From NCBI GenBank assembly GCA_016711825.1, contig JADJSG010000005.1:1-64000 (forward strand): a DNA stretch of 64,000 nucleotides, given 5' to 3'. The first letter of the stretch is position 1, and the number at the start of each line of letters is the position of its first letter. Under the pieces are notes generated by a model. It was not told the origin of the DNA and did no database searches. It worked only from the letters and a program-made list of their open reading frames with translations. Source of the DNA: Bacteroidota bacterium (lineage in GTDB: Bacteria > Bacteroidota > Bacteroidia > Chitinophagales > Chitinophagaceae). The position numbers and the translations under genes are program-made. Positions 60,298-64,000 of the stretch are shown here, one piece after another.

Positions 60298-60582
60298 TTA
60301 TTCCTCCTTAAAAAATGAAATATGAATTTCGGAATGAATAATAAGTTGCTGATTTGTAGCTTGAGCCTCGGCAAGAATTTCCGCTAAATGATTTATTTCG
60401 TTTTTAAGTTTAGGGATTCTATCTTGCGCAATTGCATCATCTTTACCAAAGCGCTCTTGTGAACCAAAATTTTTCATTTGATGAAAATTTATTTTTGCCG
60501 CATATAGATTCAGCAACATTTCTTTGGCTTCTTCATGTTGAAATTGCCCTTCAATAAGTTTGAGTGTTTGTGTATTTGTCAT
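60298..60582 (-). CDS. Small protein of unknown function upstream of fic
   Basis: Intact, 94 residues, cytoplasmic and helical: TLKLIEGQFQHEEAKEMLLN, KINFHQMKNFGSQERFGKDD, RIPKLKNEINHLAEILAEAQ. No family recognised, although the opening IEGxFxxEEAKEMLLxLYxxKI recurs in small Bacteroidota proteins. It is spaced 72 bases ahead of the Fic gene on the same strand. A regulatory partner of Fic is possible but unproven. Confidence 0.6.
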   Translation of the reverse strand: MTNTQTLKLIEGQFQHEEAKEMLLNLYAAKINFHQMKNFGSQERFGKDDAIAQDRIPKLKNEINHLAEILAEAQATNQQLIIHSEIHISFFKEE

Positions 60583-60706
60583 TGTGTTTTATTTTTAATG
60601 TATGGGTAGTGATTTTTTATATTAAGTCGCACTCTGTGATTTTATAATTCATGTCTATTGTATACTACGACCATCGCATGAATCATATTGTAATTTTTTT
60701 TGATGC

Positions 60707-62143
60707 TTATTGTCCTTGACCTAATGAGTAAGCTTTTACGCCATCAAATGCGTATAAATTTTCTGTTTTAATGATATCTATTTGAATTGCCAAAGCCGCT
60801 GACATTAATTCAATAATAGCTCCATTCGATATCTGTTGACCATCGCATGACATAAATCGACAACGCCAATGGTCGGTACAAAATGTTTCTTTAAAACCAT
60901 CAGGATATACTTTAATCCCTCTATTGGTTATCATGCTTAATTGCAAATTACTTGTGGCCATTGAATGCATGAATGTGGCCAGTTCATCTGCATGACTTCC
61001 TCGCCAATGTACAAACAAATCAACACCTAAAAGTTCCTTTTTAGCAGCAGGTTTACGTTTGTAGCTTGGCAAATGCAGTGAAGTACTATTCGCATATGTA
61101 ACAACATTTAAAAGACCAGGTTTCAAGCCCAGGTTAGCAATCACAGCCTTTGCAAATTCTTTGGTACCTACTCGTTTTTTGCTTATCCCTTCTTTAAAGA
61201 TATCACTTGTATGTATGCCATCTTCTATTGTTTTAAGCCAGGCATTTTGAATATTCTCTGCAACAGCTGTTTCCCCAATATGATTCAACATCATGATAGC
61301 TCCTTGCAATAAGCCAGAAGGATTCGCAATGTTTTGACCGGCAATAAGAGGTGCTGAGCCATGGATTGCTTCAAACATAGCACATTCTTCACCAATATTT
61401 GCAGAACCCGCTAATCCTACCGAACCTGTTATTTGCGCAGCCACATCTGATAATATATCCCCATACAAGTTGGGCATTACAATCACATCAAAGGCTTCTG
61501 GGGTATCAGCCAATTTTGCAGCGCCTATGTCTACAATCCAATGTTCATTTTCAATATCAGGATACTCTTCAGCAATTTCATCAAACACCTTATGAAACAA
61601 GCCGTCTGTTTGCTTCATAATATTATCTTTGGTAAAGCAAGTCACTTTTTTTCTTTTTTGTTGCTTGGCATATTCGAAAGCATAACGTATAATTTTTTCG
61701 CAACCTGGACGGCTAATCAATTTCAAACATTGTACCACTTCGTCTGTTTGTTGATGTTCAATACCTGCATACAAATCTTCTTCGTTTTCTCTAATGATTA
61801 CTAAATCCATTATCGGGTGCTTGGTTTTTACAAATGGATGTAAACTCATACAAGGACGTACATTTGAGTATAGTCCTAAAAATTTACGTGTAGAAACATT
61901 TAAACTTTTATACCCTCCCCCCTGAGGAGTGGTAATAGGTGCTTTGAGAAATATTTTATTTCTCCGTATTACATCCCACGATTCCTTCGTGATACCTGAT
62001 GTATTACCTGATAAATAAACCTTTTCGCCCACTTCAATTTCATCAATTTGCAACTTAGCACCTGCAGCAAACAAAATTTCAAGCGTGACCTCCATAATTT
62101 CAGGACCAATTCCATCTCCTCTTGCGACTGTTATCTTTGTCAT
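60707..62143 (-). CDS. icd: NADP-dependent isocitrate dehydrogenase, long two-domain type
   Basis: TCA-cycle enzyme that turns isocitrate into 2-oxoglutarate and CO2. I take MTKITVARGDGIGPEIMEVT (ATG at 62143) as the start; an ATG two codons upstream (62149) is equally possible. Core motifs: APITTPQGGGYKSLNVSTRK, YSNVRPCMSLH (substrate Arg), VIIRENEEDLYAGIEH, FTKDNIMKQTDG, MPNLYGDILSDVAAQITGSV and AMFEAIHGSAPLIAGQNIAN. After about residue 345 comes an extra domain of some 130 residues (KKELLGVDLFVHWRGSHADE, LQLSMITNRGIKVYPDG), as in Thermus-type and rickettsial/alphaproteobacterial enzymes but not in E. coli Icd. Divergent from a LysR gene 85 bases away. Confidence 0.92.
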   Translation of the reverse strand: MTKITVARGDGIGPEIMEVTLEILFAAGAKLQIDEIEVGEKVYLSGNTSGITKESWDVIRRNKIFLKAPITTPQGGGYKSLNVSTRKFLGLYSNVRPCMSLHPFVKTKHPIMDLVIIRENEEDLYAGIEHQQTDEVVQCLKLISRPGCEKIIRYAFEYAKQQKRKKVTCFTKDNIMKQTDGLFHKVFDEIAEEYPDIENEHWIVDIGAAKLADTPEAFDVIVMPNLYGDILSDVAAQITGSVGLAGSANIGEECAMFEAIHGSAPLIAGQNIANPSGLLQGAIMMLNHIGETAVAENIQNAWLKTIEDGIHTSDIFKEGISKKRVGTKEFAKAVIANLGLKPGLLNVVTYANSTSLHLPSYKRKPAAKKELLGVDLFVHWRGSHADELATFMHSMATSNLQLSMITNRGIKVYPDGFKETFCTDHWRCRFMSCDGQQISNGAIIELMSAALAIQIDIIKTENLYAFDGVKAYSLGQGQ

Positions 62144-62182
62144 ATTCATTTTTTTAATGGCGCAAATTTGCATCATGATTAT

Positions 62183-62200
62183 TATAAATATTCATTTATA
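62183..62200. promoter_or_regulatory. Inverted repeat between icd and lysR, possible operator
   Basis: TATAAAT (62183-62189) and ATTTATA (62194-62200) with a 4-base spacer, in the 85-base gap between the divergent icd and lysR genes. LysR proteins bind such AT-rich dyads next to their own promoters; binding is inferred. Confidence 0.35.
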
Positions 62201-62228
62201 TTTACTATGTTTATCATTAATTATATTT

Positions 62229-63152
62229 ATGAATTATACGATTAACCAATTAAGGATTTTTTTAAAGATTACCCAAACGCAAAGTGTAACAAAGGCCGCT
62301 GAAGAATTACATTTAACTCAACCCGCGGTTTCTATACAATTAAAAAATCTTCAAGATCAATTTGACATCCCATTGACTGAAATCATAGGAAGAAAAATTT
62401 TTATCACTGACTTTGGGAAAGAAATTGCCCTGGCAGCTGAAAATATTCTTAACCAGGTATATGAAATTAATTATAAAACCTTAGCACACAAAGGGCAACT
62501 CACTGGTCGATTGAAAATTTCGGTGGTCTCTACAGGAAAATATATAATGCCCTATTTTTTATCCGACTTTTTAAATCAACACCAAGGAATTGAATTAATG
62601 ATGGATGTAACCAATAAGAATAAAGTGATTGAGAGTTTAGAAAAAAATGAAGTTGACTTTTCGCTGGTTTCAGTACTACCTGAAAATATACAAATTGAAA
62701 AAACAAGCTTGCTACAAAATAAATTATATGTGGTAAGTAATACCCAGCAAGCATTTAAAAAAAAGGCTTATGATAAACATATTTTTGAAACCCTACCCCT
62801 TATCTTTCGAGAACAAGGATCAGGAACAAGACAAATTATGGAAAAATTTATTCAACAGAATCATTTGCCTATCCGTAAAAAAATGGAATTAACCACCAAT
62901 GAAGCAGTAAAACAAGCCGTAATTGCTGGCTTGGGTTGTTCTATCATGCCTTTGATTGGCATTAAAAATGAACTACAAAATGCACAATTACAAATAATAC
63001 CTGTAAAAGGTTTCCCAATTAAATCAGATTGGAATTTGATATGGCTAAAAGGCAAAAATCATTCACCTGTAGCTATATCATTTTTGAATTATTTAAAAGA
63101 AGAAAAATCAAGCATCGCAAAAGAAAAGTTTAATTGGTACGAATTGTATTAA
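62229..63152 (+). CDS. LysR-family transcriptional regulator
   Basis: Intact, 307 residues from the ATG at 62229 (MNYTINQLRIFLKITQTQSV). The frame is open upstream to 62085, but that part overlaps icd and reads as membrane-like noise. Winged helix at 1-60: TKAAEELHLTQPAVSIQLKN LQ. The effector domain shows GRLKISVVSTGKYIMPYFLS, VDFSLVSVLPENIQIEKTSL, PLIFREQGSGTRQIMEKFIQ and VKQAVIAGLGCSIMPLIGIK, the last two being like those of CysB/CbbR-type members. It likely regulates itself and the divergent icd gene. Confidence 0.92.
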   Translation: MNYTINQLRIFLKITQTQSVTKAAEELHLTQPAVSIQLKNLQDQFDIPLTEIIGRKIFITDFGKEIALAAENILNQVYEINYKTLAHKGQLTGRLKISVVSTGKYIMPYFLSDFLNQHQGIELMMDVTNKNKVIESLEKNEVDFSLVSVLPENIQIEKTSLLQNKLYVVSNTQQAFKKKAYDKHIFETLPLIFREQGSGTRQIMEKFIQQNHLPIRKKMELTTNEAVKQAVIAGLGCSIMPLIGIKNELQNAQLQIIPVKGFPIKSDWNLIWLKGKNHSPVAISFLNYLKEEKSSIAKEKFNWYELY

Positions 63153-63356
63153 AAAACAAGTTATCATTTCAAACCAAAAAAAGATTTTTCATAGGTATTT
63201 ATATATTAATCTGAAAACGATCTGTATGATGCCTACACAAATTGCATTTCTGTATATAATTATTTTGCTACTGTGATGAATGATTGATAATCATTCCCAT
63301 TTGAACAAAACAACATTCATTTATCATACAAATTACATATTCCAACTTTAATGTAT

Positions 63357-63381
63357 CGATATTGCATATGCAGCAATATCG
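63357..63381. terminator. Hairpin behind the TonB-dependent receptor gene
   Basis: CGATATTGC (63357-63365) pairs with GCAATATCG (63373-63381) around a 7-base loop, 10 bases after the receptor stop. No strong T-run follows, so it may be a terminator or an RNA-stabilising end. The rest of 63153-63390 shows nothing else. Confidence 0.45.
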
Positions 63382-63390
63382 GTGAATACA

Positions 63391-64000
63391 TTAATTAAAT
63401 TTATAAGCTAATGACAAACCAATCGAACTTCCTACAGTGGTTTTTTGTATGATATTGTCTGTTTTGGTGTAGTTCGTATTTTCATCATTGTTTTGATAAA
63501 ACAAGAAAGGCTGATGCAACAAATCAGTAAAATTTAATCGAATGTCAAGTTTGTTAAACACTTTTTTACTTAGTTGAAAATCTATCACGTCTCTTGCATT
63601 TTCATAGATATCAGGGTATGAATAGTTACCTACTTCAGACAATCTTTTGCCTATACGATTGTATAACAAGGTAGAAGTGATGCCAGTAGCTGCATGATTA
63701 AATGAAGCACCCACATTGATTAAGTAAGGCGACTGACCTTGCAGAGGTCTTTCGGAGGTCGCTTCAGCACTCACATCATCAAGCTTTACGATCGATTTGA
63801 TAATGGCTACATTACCAAACAAGGAAATATTACTCCAAATTGATTTTTCATTTTCATTGATAAAAGATAATGATTTGCGAAATTCTAATTCAGCACCATA
63901 ATCATTGGCATAATTGCCATTTTGAAAATAACGAAGTCTTGACCCGGCCCCTTGACTGATAAATACTTGCTCTACAGGTTTGTCAAAGCGTTTGTAAAAC
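63391..64000 (-). CDS. TonB-dependent receptor, C-terminal part (runs off the window)
   Basis: The last 203 codons of an outer-membrane TonB-dependent receptor; the gene continues beyond 64000. Read inward: FYKRFDKPVEQVFISQGAGS, YANDYGAELEFRKSLSF, SIWSNISLFGNVAIIKSIVK, ERPLQGQSPYLINVGASFNH (the family block GQSPYLINxG), ITSTLLYNRIGKRLSEVGNY, FQLSKKVFNKLDIRLNFTDL and the end SIGLSLAYKFN, whose terminal aromatic-x-aromatic-like strand closes the barrel. The pieces PLQGQSPY and N-D-L-L fit receptors of the CarboxypepD_reg-like/OmpA-type Bacteroidota group. The ligand cannot be told from this part. No frame break in the visible portion. Confidence 0.9.
   Translation of the reverse strand, partial: FYKRFDKPVEQVFISQGAGSRLRYFQNGNYANDYGAELEFRKSLSFINENEKSIWSNISLFGNVAIIKSIVKLDDVSAEATSERPLQGQSPYLINVGASFNHAATGITSTLLYNRIGKRLSEVGNYSYPDIYENARDVIDFQLSKKVFNKLDIRLNFTDLLHQPFLFYQNNDENTNYTKTDNIIQKTTVGSSIGLSLAYKFN

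Overview
The window is chromosomal DNA of a Bacteroidota bacterium, most likely from the Chitinophagales/Saprospirales side of the phylum. The signs are an AT-rich genome, TAnnTTTG-type -7 promoter boxes, secreted proteins with type IX secretion (Por) C-terminal sorting domains, a TonB-dependent receptor, and Bacteroidota-type HlyD/TolC, SurA-like and MoxR proteins. Species cannot be told from the sequence alone. Many genes on the left and in the middle are split by single-base indels, including genes that cannot normally be lost (rpsF, rpsR, accA, ndk, lspA). These breaks are therefore probably sequencing or assembly errors, and I describe split genes as whole genes with frame breaks. From about 47.8 kb to the right end no gene is broken.

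Layout. 0.4-4.5 kb: broken LolC/E-like permease (+), facing an HlyD adaptor and TolC-like outer membrane factor (-). 4.6-8.5 kb: nadB, a small secreted protein, ndk, accA. 8.71-8.79 kb: tRNA-Asp(GTC). 8.77-30.91 kb: a 22.1-kb island in the 3' end of that tRNA, bounded by a perfect 69-bp direct repeat (attL/attR). All its main cargo is on the minus strand. The cargo is (i) a complete Wadjet operon jetABCD, (ii) a zone of decayed mobile DNA with an IS5-family element (6-bp target duplication) inserted in an IS3-family remnant, and (iii) an 11-kb run sbcD-sbcC-MBL hydrolase-trypsin-like protease-ABC-3C middle component-SMC-like ABC ATPase. At the right end sits the N-terminal arm domain of a tyrosine integrase fused in frame to an outer-membrane beta-barrel fragment. 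The island so holds three SMC/Rad50-type ATPase systems and looks immobile.

31-38 kb: AraC-like regulator and O-methyltransferase, small lipoprotein/secreted proteins, and a DUF2779 nuclease-like protein with a UVR-like N-terminus. 38.2-45.5 kb (minus): lspA, M23 peptidase, a peroxiredoxin/DUF4157 chimera, apaG, and upstream of them a giant lamin-tail-domain T9SS cargo protein. 45.9-47.0 kb: the rpsF-rpsR-rplI operon. 47.2-52.1 kb: Thr/Pro/Ala-rich lipoprotein, then an ECF sigma factor overlapping a membrane anti-sigma/trypsin-like protease fusion, a formylglycine-generating-enzyme-like secreted protein, and a T9SS protein with 27-residue tandem repeats. 52.1-64 kb: membrane protein plus SGNH hydrolase, SurA-like PPIase, MoxR ATPase, DUF389 protein, MscS channel, Fic protein, isocitrate dehydrogenase divergent from a LysR regulator, and the C-terminal part of a TonB-dependent receptor.

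The strongest candidate for an unusual system is the minus-strand run at 18.5-29.5 kb. There an SbcCD nuclease complex is tightly packed (4-nt overlap, 20-nt gap, 1-nt overlap) with an MBL hydrolase, a trypsin-like effector, a middle component and an ABC ATPase of the ABC-three-component type.
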